Shown in pieces: positions 44,134-52,684 of a stretch of 64,000 bases of DNA. Position numbers and translations under genes: made by a program. The stretch spans positions 124,001 through 188,000 of the forward strand of contig JAFXUX010000008.1 of the NCBI GenBank assembly GCA_017524805.1. The letters are read 5' to 3'. How positions within the stretch are numbered: the stretch's first letter is position 1; the number at the start of each line of letters is the position of its first letter. The notes below the pieces were generated by a model. The model was not told the DNA's origin, did no database searches, and saw only the letters and a list, made by a program, of their open reading frames with translations. Source of the stretch: Candidatus Methanomethylophilaceae archaeon (GTDB lineage: Archaea; Thermoplasmatota; Thermoplasmata; Methanomassiliicoccales; Methanomethylophilaceae).

Positions 44134-44772
44134 TCAGAATATCCTGCGGAAATCTTCGGGGGATTCCGCGTACGGGATTCCCTTCCCTTCGCAGAACTCT
44201 TTGGTCAGCCCGTATCCGTACGTCGCGGCGACGAAATCGATTCCCATTTTCCCAGCGGATTCCATGTCGTCGTCGCAATCGCCGATCATCACGGCATCAT
44301 CCGCTTTCGCATCGGCATCGTCGAGGCATTTCTGGATTAGCTGGCATTTGTTTATCGGCGTCTTCAGGTTGGTTCCGTTCACCGATAGGAAGCAATCTCT
44401 GATGCCGAGTTTCTCCAGGGTTTTCACCGAGAACTCTTCGACCATCATGGTCGCCACGCACATGACGTATCCTTTCGTTCTAAGATACTCCAAAGATTCC
44501 TTGGTCCCAGGGAAGCCGCCGCATAGGGAGAAGCCCTTCTCGATATAGTGGGAAACGTAGATTTTCACGGCATCCATGATTCTGTCCTGGGAGATGCCGA
44601 GGATTCTGATCATATTCTCCACGAACGGGCCCCCAAGGCCGCTTCTGTAAGATTCCTCGGAGATCTCGGTTATGCCGAAGGCTTCTGCGGTCTTTCTGTA
44701 GCAGTATAGTATGCCTTCCGACGAATCCGAGAGCGTCCCGTCGAGATCGAAAATGAGCAGCTTCTTCATCAT
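44134..44772 (-). CDS. HAD-superfamily phosphatase (phosphoglycolate phosphatase-like)
   Basis: A 212-residue hydrolase with motif I IFDLDGTLSDS (near 5-15), a helical cap, motif II ATMMVEEFS, a Lys in LKTPINK and the acidic motif IGDCDDDMESA (near 170). This is the HAD IA/Gph layout; substrate unknown. Start ATG 44772 (ATGATG pair) precedes motif I by a few residues. Confidence 0.88.
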   Translation of the reverse strand: MMKKLLIFDLDGTLSDSSEGILYCYRKTAEAFGITEISEESYRSGLGGPFVENMIRILGISQDRIMDAVKIYVSHYIEKGFSLCGGFPGTKESLEYLRTKGYVMCVATMMVEEFSVKTLEKLGIRDCFLSVNGTNLKTPINKCQLIQKCLDDADAKADDAVMIGDCDDDMESAGKMGIDFVAATYGYGLTKEFCEGKGIPYAESPEDFRRIF

Positions 44773-44941
44773 CGGAAGAGGGATGCGCCCATCATAAAAC
44801 AATTTTGCCGTGGAATTCGGAGGGTTTATCTGCGTCTCGCTCCGAGAATGCCGGAATCCGCATGGCAGTCAATGTCATCTGATAAACGGCTGTCCCCAAA
44901 CGAATCGCAATCAATATCCGTCTCTTTCGCATCATGCGCGC

Positions 44942-46072
44942 ATGGATTTCAGCGAAGCGATCGGGAAGGCAGAAGCGGGGGATGCCGATGCAATGGCGGA
45001 GGCTGCCAGCATGCTGCGCGCAGGTGAAGGCACGGAGAAAGATCCGTCTCGCGCCGCGGAGCTCTACAGGAAAGCCGCCGATATGGGCTCAGTCAAGGCC
45101 GCCGCTTCTTTGGGGTACATGCTGATTGTCGGGGAGGGCGTCAAGGCCGACCCAGCGGATGCCGAGAAGTATCTCAGCATGGCCGCGGAAGCTGGGGATC
45201 CTGTCTCCATGGGAAACCTTGGGTTCCTTTTCTCGTCTTCCGACCCAGCTCGCGCGCTGGATTATTACAGGAAAGCCGCCGATATGGGAAGCGCTTCAGC
45301 CATGAAGAGCCTCGGCGCCATGTATTCCTCCGGCCAGGGAGGGCTTCCGATGGACAGGGCGAAGGCTGCGGAGTGGTATACGAAAGCCGCGGACCTCGGC
45401 GATATGGACTCCATATGCGTCTTGGCATCCATGTATCGCATAGGGGACGGTGTCCAGCAGGATAAGAAGAAAGCGGCGGAGCTGTACAGGAAGGCCGCAG
45501 ACATGGGCGAAGCCGATGCGCAATACGATCTGGCTTTCATGCTCGATTCCGGGGAAGGGATCCCTGAGGACCGCGCCGAAGCCGAGAGATATTTCCGCAT
45601 GTCCGCCGACCAGGGCGATTCCGACGCCTGCCTGTGCATGGGCGGGATCCTTTTCGAAAGGGGAGACTACAGGGCCGCAGAGGATTATTTCCTGACGGCG
45701 GCGATGAAAGGCGATGTCAAAGCGGAGTACAATCTGGGGCTGCTGTATGCCGGCGATTATTTCGGCTCCCCAGACCAGAGCAAGGCCAAGGAATGGTTCG
45801 AGTCCGCGGCCGAGAAGGATTTTGCATACGCGCACACCATGCTCGGGACCATGGATCTGGAGGCCGGAGACGCGAAGAAAGCTGAGAAGCGTTTCAGAAA
45901 GGCGGCGATGCAGGGCGAACCCACGGCGATGTACAACCTCGGCGCCATGGGGCTCTCCGGGCAGGCATCCTTGGATACCAGAGAGGCGGCGGAATGGCTC
46001 GCGAAGGCGGCCCAGGCCGGTTATGAGCCGGCTTATGAGCTTCTCATGAGGCTGAACGCGCAGGATCGGTGA
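44942..46072 (+). CDS. Sel1-like repeat protein
   Basis: A 376-residue solenoid made of about ten 36-residue Sel1 repeats, for example AAELYRKAADMGSVKAAASL and AAEWYTKAADLGDMDSICVL. Sel1 repeats mediate protein contacts. No signal peptide is seen at the chosen ATG (44942), so it is probably cytoplasmic. Partner unknown. Its 3' end overlaps the convergent HAD gene by 40 bases. Confidence 0.88.
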   Translation: MDFSEAIGKAEAGDADAMAEAASMLRAGEGTEKDPSRAAELYRKAADMGSVKAAASLGYMLIVGEGVKADPADAEKYLSMAAEAGDPVSMGNLGFLFSSSDPARALDYYRKAADMGSASAMKSLGAMYSSGQGGLPMDRAKAAEWYTKAADLGDMDSICVLASMYRIGDGVQQDKKKAAELYRKAADMGEADAQYDLAFMLDSGEGIPEDRAEAERYFRMSADQGDSDACLCMGGILFERGDYRAAEDYFLTAAMKGDVKAEYNLGLLYAGDYFGSPDQSKAKEWFESAAEKDFAYAHTMLGTMDLEAGDAKKAEKRFRKAAMQGEPTAMYNLGAMGLSGQASLDTREAAEWLAKAAQAGYEPAYELLMRLNAQDR

Positions 46073-46692
46073 AGAAGCCCTCCGAGGGATTCTATCTCCC
46101 ATGTGCAGGGGATGCCGTCCGGGCACAGGCCGTTGCGTCTGTTGACTATCGCCGAGTCGATCCCGGCGTATCTTGCGGCGACCGGGTCATGGGGGCCGTC
46201 GCCCACGTAGATCGCATCCCCGTTCGGGACGTCGAAATAGGACATCGCCAGCAGGATGGGGTCCGGGCAAGGCTTGTGGAGATCTGTGTCCTCATAGCCG
46301 ACTATGGCTTCGGGCAGGTCTCCCATGCCGTATTTCTCCATCAGCCTCACGATTTTGTACCTGTATTTGCCGGAGGCTATCGCAATGTGTTTCCCGCGGG
46401 CCTTCAGCTCCCTCAGAACACGTTCCGTCTCCGGGAAAGGCTCCGCGGCCATGTACGCGTCGGAGCGGACTATCTCCATGAACTTCCCATAAAACGCATC
46501 GCGCTTTGATTCGTCCACTACAAACTTGTCGAACATCTGTTCCATAGATAGGCCAGCGAACTCCGGGAATCTGGAGTGGTCATACTCCAGGCCGACCTCT
46601 TGCATCGCATTGTCAAGGATTATCTTCAGGCCGATGCTGGTGTCGAACAGCGTGTTGTCGAAGTCGAAGATGTACAGGGAGTATTCTTTCAT
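46033..46692 (-). CDS. HAD-superfamily phosphatase
   Basis: A 219-residue hydrolase with motif I IFDFDNTLFDT (near 8-18; Asn in place of the usual Gly), motif II IASGKYRYK, a Lys in LHKPCPDPI and acidic motif VGDGPHDPVAA. Similar in plan to pyrophosphatase PpaX or phosphoglycolate phosphatase. Its ATG overlaps the stop of the methyltransferase gene (ATGA), so it is the third gene of the UbiA-UbiE operon and may dephosphorylate an intermediate there. Confidence 0.87.
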   Translation of the reverse strand: MKEYSLYIFDFDNTLFDTSIGLKIILDNAMQEVGLEYDHSRFPEFAGLSMEQMFDKFVVDESKRDAFYGKFMEIVRSDAYMAAEPFPETERVLRELKARGKHIAIASGKYRYKIVRLMEKYGMGDLPEAIVGYEDTDLHKPCPDPILLAMSYFDVPNGDAIYVGDGPHDPVAARYAGIDSAIVNRRNGLCPDGIPCTWEIESLGGLLHRSCAFSLMRSS

Positions 46693-47438
46693 TTGGATGC
46701 CACGTAGATGTTGACTGCCCCGAAAGATTTGACGTGGTATCTCGCGTTCTCGAACCCGGCTTCCCTGAAGATCTTGACCATGTCCTCGCCGTAAGGGAAC
46801 CCTTCGATCGAGGACGTGAGCCAATCGTATGCCGGCTGCCTGCCGTCGATCGATTCTCCCTTGTCGTATTTGCGGCCGTATTTCTTGATTCTTTTCATGT
46901 AGATGTTGTAGAAATAGCGGACGACCCCGTTCTTAGGTTTGGAGAGCTCGGCGACTACGACCTTTCCGCCGGGGGCTAGAACCCTGTGCATCTCCGAGAC
47001 CGCCTTCAGGATGTCGGTGACGTTCCTGAGCATGTAGCCGGATGTGACCAGATCGAAGGAATCGTCCTCGAAATCCAGGTTAAGGGCGTCTCCGACCCTC
47101 CAGTCGATCTTCACGGGGAGGCCGAGGTCTTTCTCCTTCTTCTCGGCGAGCTCCAGCATCCTCGGCGTGATGTCCACCCCGATGACTGTTGATCCGGGCC
47201 CGGCCTTCCTTGCAACGTGGAACGCTATCTCTCCGGTCCCAGTCCCGACGTCCAGGCATCTTTTCCCGGATATGTCCCCGGCTTTCTTCATCATGAATCT
47301 GTGCCAGCCCTGGACCATTCCCATGGACATTATGTCGTTCATCTCGTCGTAGTAGTCGGCAATCTCGGTGAAGACGTCCTTGACGTATTCCTCCTTGCCT
47401 TCGAACTGGTTCCCTTTTTTGAGCTCTTCTTCCGCCAT
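46689..47438 (-). CDS. UbiE/MenG-type SAM methyltransferase
   Basis: A 249-residue class I methyltransferase with motif I CLDVGTGTGEIAFHVA (near 63-78), VIGVDITPRMLELA, and the UbiE-specific SGYMLRNVTDILKAVSEM (near 133-150) and FYNIYMKRI. UbiE/MenG methylates the ring of prenylated quinone precursors. It overlaps the UbiA-type prenyltransferase gene by one base, which supports a shared lipid-quinone or methanophenazine-like pathway. Start ATG 47438 rather than GTG 47441. Confidence 0.92.
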   Translation of the reverse strand: MAEEELKKGNQFEGKEEYVKDVFTEIADYYDEMNDIMSMGMVQGWHRFMMKKAGDISGKRCLDVGTGTGEIAFHVARKAGPGSTVIGVDITPRMLELAEKKEKDLGLPVKIDWRVGDALNLDFEDDSFDLVTSGYMLRNVTDILKAVSEMHRVLAPGGKVVVAELSKPKNGVVRYFYNIYMKRIKKYGRKYDKGESIDGRQPAYDWLTSSIEGFPYGEDMVKIFREAGFENARYHVKSFGAVNIYVASK

Positions 47439-48358
47439 CACATCACCAGGGGCAGCGCATAGTACTGAATCAGATATCCGGCGACCAGCAGCACGCCGAA
47501 GTGCCAGTTGAGTTTGAATGCCAGCGGCACGAGCATGAACCCGGCGTGGGGGTCGTCGCGGGCGTTCCTGCCGTTCTCGATCAGCTTATGCAGGTCGTAC
47601 AGCGTCAGGAAAGCGAGAGCACAGCATAAAGGTGCGCATCCCGCGAGGATGAGAGCCAGGAGGATCGGGAAGGCTATGGCGTTCTCGAACAGGTAAAGCT
47701 TCATCCCGTTTTCGTAAGACATATGCTGGGAGAGGGTCTTCGCCCCGGCTTTCCTGTCCTCGTCGTAGTCGCGCATCTCGTTCCCGGAGAGGACCGCGGT
47801 GATCATGAACGCGTTCGGCAGCGAGAGAAGGAAGACTTCCGTGGAGAACAGCTCCCCGGTCAGCACGCAGTACGTGCCCAGAGGCATCAGGATTCCCATC
47901 AGGAAGAAGACGCTGATCTGCCCCATCCCGAGGTACTTGTATGAGATGCCCAGGGTGTAAGTCCCGGCTCCGATCACCCCGAGGAGCCCGTATACCAGTA
48001 TGTCCCATCCGGAATGCCAGATGAAAACCAGCCCGAGAAGGCACGCGATACCTAGGCAGGCGACCCCGGCCATCAGAACGGATTTCGGCTTCAGCTTGCC
48101 GGTGACCAGCTCCGGAGATCTCGTCTCGTTCTCGACGGTGTCGGTCCCTTTCTTGAAATCCCCGTATGTGTTCAGTATGTTGGCCGCGGATTGCAGAAGG
48201 ATCCCGCCGATCACGATCAGGATGAATATCGGCAGATCGAATTTCCCGTCATGGAGGGCGACGGCCCCGCCGATCAGCACGGGAACCACGGCTCCGTGAA
48301 GCGTCCACGGCCTGAAAACGTTGTACCATCCGGCCTTGACCGGCTTCACCCCTGCCAT
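47438..48358 (-). CDS. UbiA-superfamily prenyltransferase (MenA-like)
   Basis: A 306-residue membrane enzyme with eight or nine helices and both Asp-rich motifs: NILNTYGDFKKGTD (near 61-74) and GNEMRDYDEDRKAGAKT (near 193-209), the second being the MenA-type variant. It joins a polyprenyl diphosphate to an aromatic acceptor. First gene of an operon with a UbiE methyltransferase and a HAD phosphatase. The acceptor in this organism is not known. Confidence 0.92.
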   Translation of the reverse strand: MAGVKPVKAGWYNVFRPWTLHGAVVPVLIGGAVALHDGKFDLPIFILIVIGGILLQSAANILNTYGDFKKGTDTVENETRSPELVTGKLKPKSVLMAGVACLGIACLLGLVFIWHSGWDILVYGLLGVIGAGTYTLGISYKYLGMGQISVFFLMGILMPLGTYCVLTGELFSTEVFLLSLPNAFMITAVLSGNEMRDYDEDRKAGAKTLSQHMSYENGMKLYLFENAIAFPILLALILAGCAPLCCALAFLTLYDLHKLIENGRNARDDPHAGFMLVPLAFKLNWHFGVLLVAGYLIQYYALPLVM

Positions 48359-48421
48359 GGGGCACCGTATGGTTTCATGCTAAAAACCGTTTCGTACCGA
48401 CGAAGATTAATTTTTTAACGA

Positions 48422-48440
48422 TTATCGATAAATTTAAAAT
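48422..48440 (+). promoter_or_regulatory. Palindrome and TATA box before the symporter gene
   Basis: TTATCGATAA (48422-48431) is a perfect 10-bp palindrome running into AATTTAAAATG, a TATA-like box about 28 bases before the ATG at 48464. A leaderless, repressor-controlled promoter is suggested. Confidence 0.4.
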
Positions 48441-48463
48441 GAATAATAATAATCCTCGCGCCG

Positions 48464-49429
48464 ATGTCCGCGATCACATTGCTGAAGAGCAGCGCCTTCA
48501 TGATGACTCTGGCGCTGGTCGTTGCGCTGGCCACCAATTTCGGCGGGGCGTTCCCCGGGGGCGTCCTCACGGCGGACGTCCGCTCGAATCTGACTGTCAT
48601 TATACTCGCAGTGATGCTCACCGTATCTCTGTCCAGGATCCCATACAAGAATCTGAACCCGGTGACCCACAGCAGATCCGTCCTCAGGGCGGTTATTCTG
48701 GGTCTGGTGATATCGTCTCTGATCCCTCTTGCAGGGTACTTCCTTCTCAAAGATACCGAGTTCGGCAGCCAGGCGATGGGTCTTGTGTTCATCGCGGCCA
48801 CGCCTTTCGCCGCATCCGTCGGCCCGCTGTCGTACATCCTGAACGGCGATATGGAGCACGCGATGAGAGGGACCATCGTCGTCTACGTTCTCGCGCTCCT
48901 TTGGATCCCGTTCATAGTGTGGATAGCTTTGGGAGAGGTGGTGGACATGACGAACGTGTTCATCACGGTCATAGAGCTGATCGCAGTTCCGCTGATCCTG
49001 TCCAGGCTCCTGACGAAGGTCAATATGAACAAGGATTATATGGCGGTCTTCCTGAACTGCTGCATATTCGTTCTCGTGTGGCTGTCCGTCGGCTCCACCA
49101 AGTTCGCCGGCGACGCTTGGATATTCGCCGCATTCCTGCTCATCGCCGCGCTCAGGTCGTTCGGCCTCGGAATCGGGGTGGAAGTCGTCGAGAAGAAGAT
49201 AGGGATCCACTGGTCCCAGAGGGTCACAGACATCCTCATGACTTCGTACAAGAACAAGGGGATAGCGATAGCCACCTGCATGGCGGTCCTGGGACCCACC
49301 GGCCTGGCTCCGATAGCCATGGTTGCCATAGCGACCTCGATCGTCGTCGAAGTCCTGTGGGTGGCGTTCATGGATTCGGTCCTGTTCGGAAGGAAGAGGA
49401 TGGAGAAGGAAATCGCTTCGGAGGCATGA
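48464..49429 (+). CDS. Bile acid:Na+ symporter / ACR3-family transporter
   Basis: A 321-residue protein with about ten helices of the BASS/ACR3 superfamily: TVSLSRIPYKNLNP, AATPFAASVGPLSYILNGD (near 110-128, the first crossover) and NKGIAIATCMAVLGPTGLAP (near 262-281, the second crossover). It could move an organic anion or arsenite; the ACR3 Cys is not at an obvious position, so BASS-like is preferred. Single gene, convergent with the XRE gene two bases away. Confidence 0.82.
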   Translation: MSAITLLKSSAFMMTLALVVALATNFGGAFPGGVLTADVRSNLTVIILAVMLTVSLSRIPYKNLNPVTHSRSVLRAVILGLVISSLIPLAGYFLLKDTEFGSQAMGLVFIAATPFAASVGPLSYILNGDMEHAMRGTIVVYVLALLWIPFIVWIALGEVVDMTNVFITVIELIAVPLILSRLLTKVNMNKDYMAVFLNCCIFVLVWLSVGSTKFAGDAWIFAAFLLIAALRSFGLGIGVEVVEKKIGIHWSQRVTDILMTSYKNKGIAIATCMAVLGPTGLAPIAMVAIATSIVVEVLWVAFMDSVLFGRKRMEKEIASEA

Positions 49430-49431
49430 GG

Positions 49432-49644
49432 TCAATCCTCGTCCTCCACATATTCGAGGATGTCCCCCGGCTGGCAGTCCAAGGCTTTGCATATCCCGTT
49501 CAGGGTGGAGAACCTTATGGCGGAGATCTTTCCCGTTTTGATGTTGGAGAGGTTCACGTTCGATATCCCGACCTTCTCCGCGAGCTGGTTCAGGGACATC
49601 TTCCTGTCCGCCATTACCCTGTCTAGCCTCAGTATAATAGCCAT
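49432..49644 (-). CDS. XRE-family HTH regulator (DUF2975-associated)
   Basis: A 70-residue helix-turn-helix protein (LAEKVGISNVNLSNIKTGK, then FSTLNGICKALDCQPGDIL), nearly the whole being the Cro/C1 domain. This short form is typically encoded directly after a DUF2975 membrane protein, as here. Start ATG 49644 with GAGGCGG eight bases upstream. The longer in-frame extension upstream overlaps the DUF2975 gene and is discounted. Confidence 0.88.
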   Translation of the reverse strand: MAIILRLDRVMADRKMSLNQLAEKVGISNVNLSNIKTGKISAIRFSTLNGICKALDCQPGDILEYVEDED

Positions 49645-49654
49645 TTCCGCCTCG

Positions 49655-50164
49655 CAGGGTCTCATCCGATTCTTTCTGAAGCACCGCACCATAGCGGAAG
49701 GCCAGCGCGAGGCAGTACACCACGACGCCGACCATTATCGATCCGAAGAAGAGGATCATCGCCGACGTCAGGTTCTTGCGGGACATCCAATCGCAGGCGG
49801 CTATCAGGATCGAGACGACCAGGTATGTTTTGGACAGCATCCGCATGGAGTCTACGTTCCCTTTGGTGAAAGGGCTGTGCTCCAAGTAGATCGAGCGCAT
49901 GAACTTGTAAAGGCAGAACGATGTGGCGGCCCCCAGAGAGAGGACTATAAGCATCTCCAGGAGAGCGTAGATGCCTTGCCCCGAGACCGAATCCACCCCA
50001 ATCCATGCCGCCAGGGCATCGGAGAACGGCGCATATCCCGCGGCGGAGCCTATCCAGAGGACGACGGTCGCGGCTATGGCGGCGGCGAGGATCAGACTCC
50101 CGGCCAGCATTACCGTTGAGGCGTATCTGCATATCTTCTTGAGGGTGGACAGATCACCTTTCAT
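49655..50164 (-). CDS. DUF2975-like membrane protein with missing stop codon
   Basis: A protein with four helices in its first 170 residues, ending in FRYGAVLQKESDETL, which is how DUF2975 proteins usually end, ten bases before the XRE start. Here the next codon is CGA (49654-49652), one transition from TGA. The frame then stays open another 400 codons, out of frame through the XRE gene and antisense to the symporter, to 48434. The coordinates given cover the conserved module only. A sequencing error, a run-on protein or a recent mutation are all possible. Confidence 0.7.
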
Positions 50165-50251
50165 GGGGATCGTCCGCTCCAGAGTTTCCTAATTATAAAA
50201 AGTCCCCGACAAGGTTTTTAATCGGATTCTTTCATATGAGCCAAGTATACC

Positions 50252-50890
50252 ATGGAAGGCAGCGTCTCCAAGTGTCTTGTCCGGGCGATCCTCGCGGGAG
50301 TGTGCATCAGCATAGGCGGTTGCGTCTACGTAGGATGCGAGGTGAAATGGGTCGGGGCGATCCTGTTCGCCGTCGGTCTGTCCACAATCCTGCTGTACGG
50401 CTTCGATCTTTACACCGGGAAAGTCGGGTACATCGTGGAGAATGACCGCTCCTTCATACCGAAAGTGGCGCTGATCCTGGTCGGGAATTTCATCGGAACT
50501 TTGGCTGTGGGCCTCATGATCCCGATGGAAGGGGCGGAAGCTCTCGCCCTCAGGAAACTGGAATCGTTCGAGTTCTTGCCGACGCTGTTCAAGGGCGTCA
50601 TGTGCGGCATGCTGATGTTCATAGCCGCGGACACGTACAAACACGGGAAGGGTTTGGTGCCGACGTTCTTCTGCGTCCCTGTGTTCATTCTCGCGGGATT
50701 CGAGCACAGCATCGCGGACATGTTCTATTTCTGCTCCGGGATGGTCTTCAATTTGGATGCGCTGGCGTTCATACTGGTCGTGGCATTGGGCAACGCCATA
50801 GGGGGTATGCTCATCCCGCTCGGAAGGAAATATATGTACGAGAAGCCGGGCGACGGGATACAGGATAAGGTTGAGAAAGCCGATTCCTGA
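50252..50890 (+). CDS. Formate/nitrite transporter (FNT) family channel
   Basis: A 212-residue membrane protein with six helices. FAGFEHSIADMF is the family hallmark (seen as LAGFEHSIADMFYF near 149), and GNFIGTLAVGL marks the second re-entrant loop. Such channels pass formate, nitrite or hydrosulfide. It is shorter than E. coli FocA at both ends. The next 80 bases to the repeat block show nothing recognisable. Confidence 0.92.
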   Translation: MEGSVSKCLVRAILAGVCISIGGCVYVGCEVKWVGAILFAVGLSTILLYGFDLYTGKVGYIVENDRSFIPKVALILVGNFIGTLAVGLMIPMEGAEALALRKLESFEFLPTLFKGVMCGMLMFIAADTYKHGKGLVPTFFCVPVFILAGFEHSIADMFYFCSGMVFNLDALAFILVVALGNAIGGMLIPLGRKYMYEKPGDGIQDKVEKADS

Positions 50891-50970
50891 CCGTCTAGTC
50901 TCAGTTTTGGCGTCATCCAGCAGTCGCGCCCGGGCATGTGCTGGCCACCATTGATATGTCATATGATCAG

Positions 50971-51077
50971 AGGGAAAATCGACATTCATCCCAGATAAAA
51001 ATGAGGGAAATCATACAATTATCATTCTAAAAATTCAGGGAAAATCGACAAATACCATCCATGACATAGAGGGAAAT
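50971..51077 (+). repeat. Four AGGGAAA elements at exact 33-bp spacing before DUF4143 gene 1
   Basis: AGGGAAA begins at 50971, 51004, 51037 and 51070. Copies 1 and 3 extend to AGGGAAAATCGACA. Spacers differ and are AT-rich. The last copy stands directly before the ATG at 51078 and could double as a ribosome site. The same spacing and core occur before the second DUF4143 gene. Confidence 0.8.
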
Positions 51078-52598
51078 ATGGAAGGCGACTCCTCGGATAA
51101 CAGCCCGATATTCGAAAGGAAAGCTTATGCGGCCTTGAAAGAATGGAAAGAGAGGTCCAAAGGCAGTACCGCTATCCTTGTGGAAGGGGCAAGGCGCGTG
51201 GGAAAATCCACTTTGGTGGAGGAGTTCGCCCGCAAAGAATATCATTCGTATGTGCTGATCGATTTTTCGGAGGAGAACAAGCAGATCAACGCATTGTTCG
51301 ATGATCTCAGCGATGTCGACCGTCTCCTGAGAGGGCTTCAGCTTCTTACCGGGGTGGAATTCAGAGAGCGCGACACAGCCATAATCTTCGATGAGGTCCA
51401 GAGATTTCCGAGGGCGAGAGAGTCGATAAGGGCGTTGATCAGGGACGGCAGATACGATTACATCGAGATCGGTTCTTTGATTTCCATCAGAAAAAATGTG
51501 AAGGATATCAGAATACCCAGCGAGGAAGAGAGGCTGAAACTGCATCCGATGGATTTCGAGGAATTTCTGTGGGCTTGCGGCAACCATTCTTACAGAATGT
51601 TGGAGCAGGATTTGGATGGGAGAAAGCCTCTGCCCGATTCGATCCATCACAAAATGATGGTCCGTTTCAATGAATATGTCGCGGTCGGGGGGATGCCCCA
51701 GGCTGTCAGATCATTCGTCGGCGGCAGAAGCTATCAGGAGATCGACAGGGTCAAGAGGGACATAATCGGCCTGTATATCGACGATTTCCGCAAGATCGAT
51801 CCCACAGGTTCTCTTGGGCTGTATTTCATGTCTATCCCGTCTGAGCTTTCGCGCCAGAGCATGCGCTTCAGAATCAAAGGCAAGAGTATGAGAAGGGAGA
51901 TCGGGCGCATATCGGAGATGGCCGATTCGCAGACGGTGCAGCGCAGCATGCATGTCGACGATCCCCGCATCGGATTGCCGATGACCCAGGAGTTGGAGTT
52001 CTTCAAATTGTATCTGGAAGATACCGGACTGTTCGTCACCCTCTGCTTTTACGACAGGGATTTCTCGTACAATTGGATATACTCCTCGTTGGTGAGGGGG
52101 AGGCTCCCGGCAAATCTCGGCTATGTGTATGAGAACGCGGTCGCCCAAGCTCTGACTGCGGCAGGATATAAGCTGTTCTACCATACTTTCCCCAAGAAGG
52201 ATTCAAAGCATAATTATGAGGTTGATTTTTTGATCCCTTCCGGCAAGAAGGTCTGCCCCATAGAGGTGAAATCATCATCAGTTTCTTCTCACGCTTCCTT
52301 GGACGCTTTCATCGAGAGGCACAAAACCGATGTGGATCGTGGGATCGTGGTCTCCGGAAAGAATCTGAGGGAGGAAAACGGGATAGTCTATCTTCCCATA
52401 TACATGACGTGTCTTATAGGCAGGCTGATGCGGCGACGGTACGGACAGCTTAAGGGGCCTGGGAGTCAGCTTGCTTTCATTTTCCATGGAGAATGCGATT
52501 ATTATCGATCAGAGGTTTCCGATCCGGGAAATGTGATGACGAGAATCATGTCATGCCAATCGGTGTCCGAAGGTTTCCGTCCGCAGCATCAGCGATAG
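51078..52598 (+). CDS. DUF4143-type AAA ATPase, copy 1
   Basis: A 506-residue ATPase: Walker A EGARRVGKSTL (near 36-46), Walker B AIIFDEVQRFP (near 100), the sensor-like YIEIGSLIS, then HPMDFEEFLWA, and a C-terminal DUF4143 domain with the PD-(D/E)xK-like pattern EVDFLI...CPIEVKSS (near 382-402). These proteins are widespread in archaea and have no settled role. Compared with copy 2 it carries about 50 extra residues after LPIYMTCLIGR, reaching a TAG; the normal end may have been lost. It overlaps the frame of the downstream helicase. Confidence 0.85.
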   Translation: MEGDSSDNSPIFERKAYAALKEWKERSKGSTAILVEGARRVGKSTLVEEFARKEYHSYVLIDFSEENKQINALFDDLSDVDRLLRGLQLLTGVEFRERDTAIIFDEVQRFPRARESIRALIRDGRYDYIEIGSLISIRKNVKDIRIPSEEERLKLHPMDFEEFLWACGNHSYRMLEQDLDGRKPLPDSIHHKMMVRFNEYVAVGGMPQAVRSFVGGRSYQEIDRVKRDIIGLYIDDFRKIDPTGSLGLYFMSIPSELSRQSMRFRIKGKSMRREIGRISEMADSQTVQRSMHVDDPRIGLPMTQELEFFKLYLEDTGLFVTLCFYDRDFSYNWIYSSLVRGRLPANLGYVYENAVAQALTAAGYKLFYHTFPKKDSKHNYEVDFLIPSGKKVCPIEVKSSSVSSHASLDAFIERHKTDVDRGIVVSGKNLREENGIVYLPIYMTCLIGRLMRRRYGQLKGPGSQLAFIFHGECDYYRSEVSDPGNVMTRIMSCQSVSEGFRPQHQR

Positions 52599-52684
52599 GA
52601 TACCATAGATCACTATCTGCGAAACATATTATCGCACCATTGCATCCCGTCCAGGAGCAATGCACTGAAGCGGTGGCCAGAAGC

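Noticed and set aside
48434-49654. C-terminal 400 codons of the DUF2975 frame as a real protein domain
   Set aside because: The segment is out of frame with XRE and antisense to the symporter, is low in hydrophobic order and very rich in Arg, Asp and His; it looks like run-on after a lost stop.
52596-52598. TAG ending DUF4143 copy 1 as a decoded amber
   Set aside because: The 28 codons that follow show no family similarity, and the protein already extends past the usual family end.
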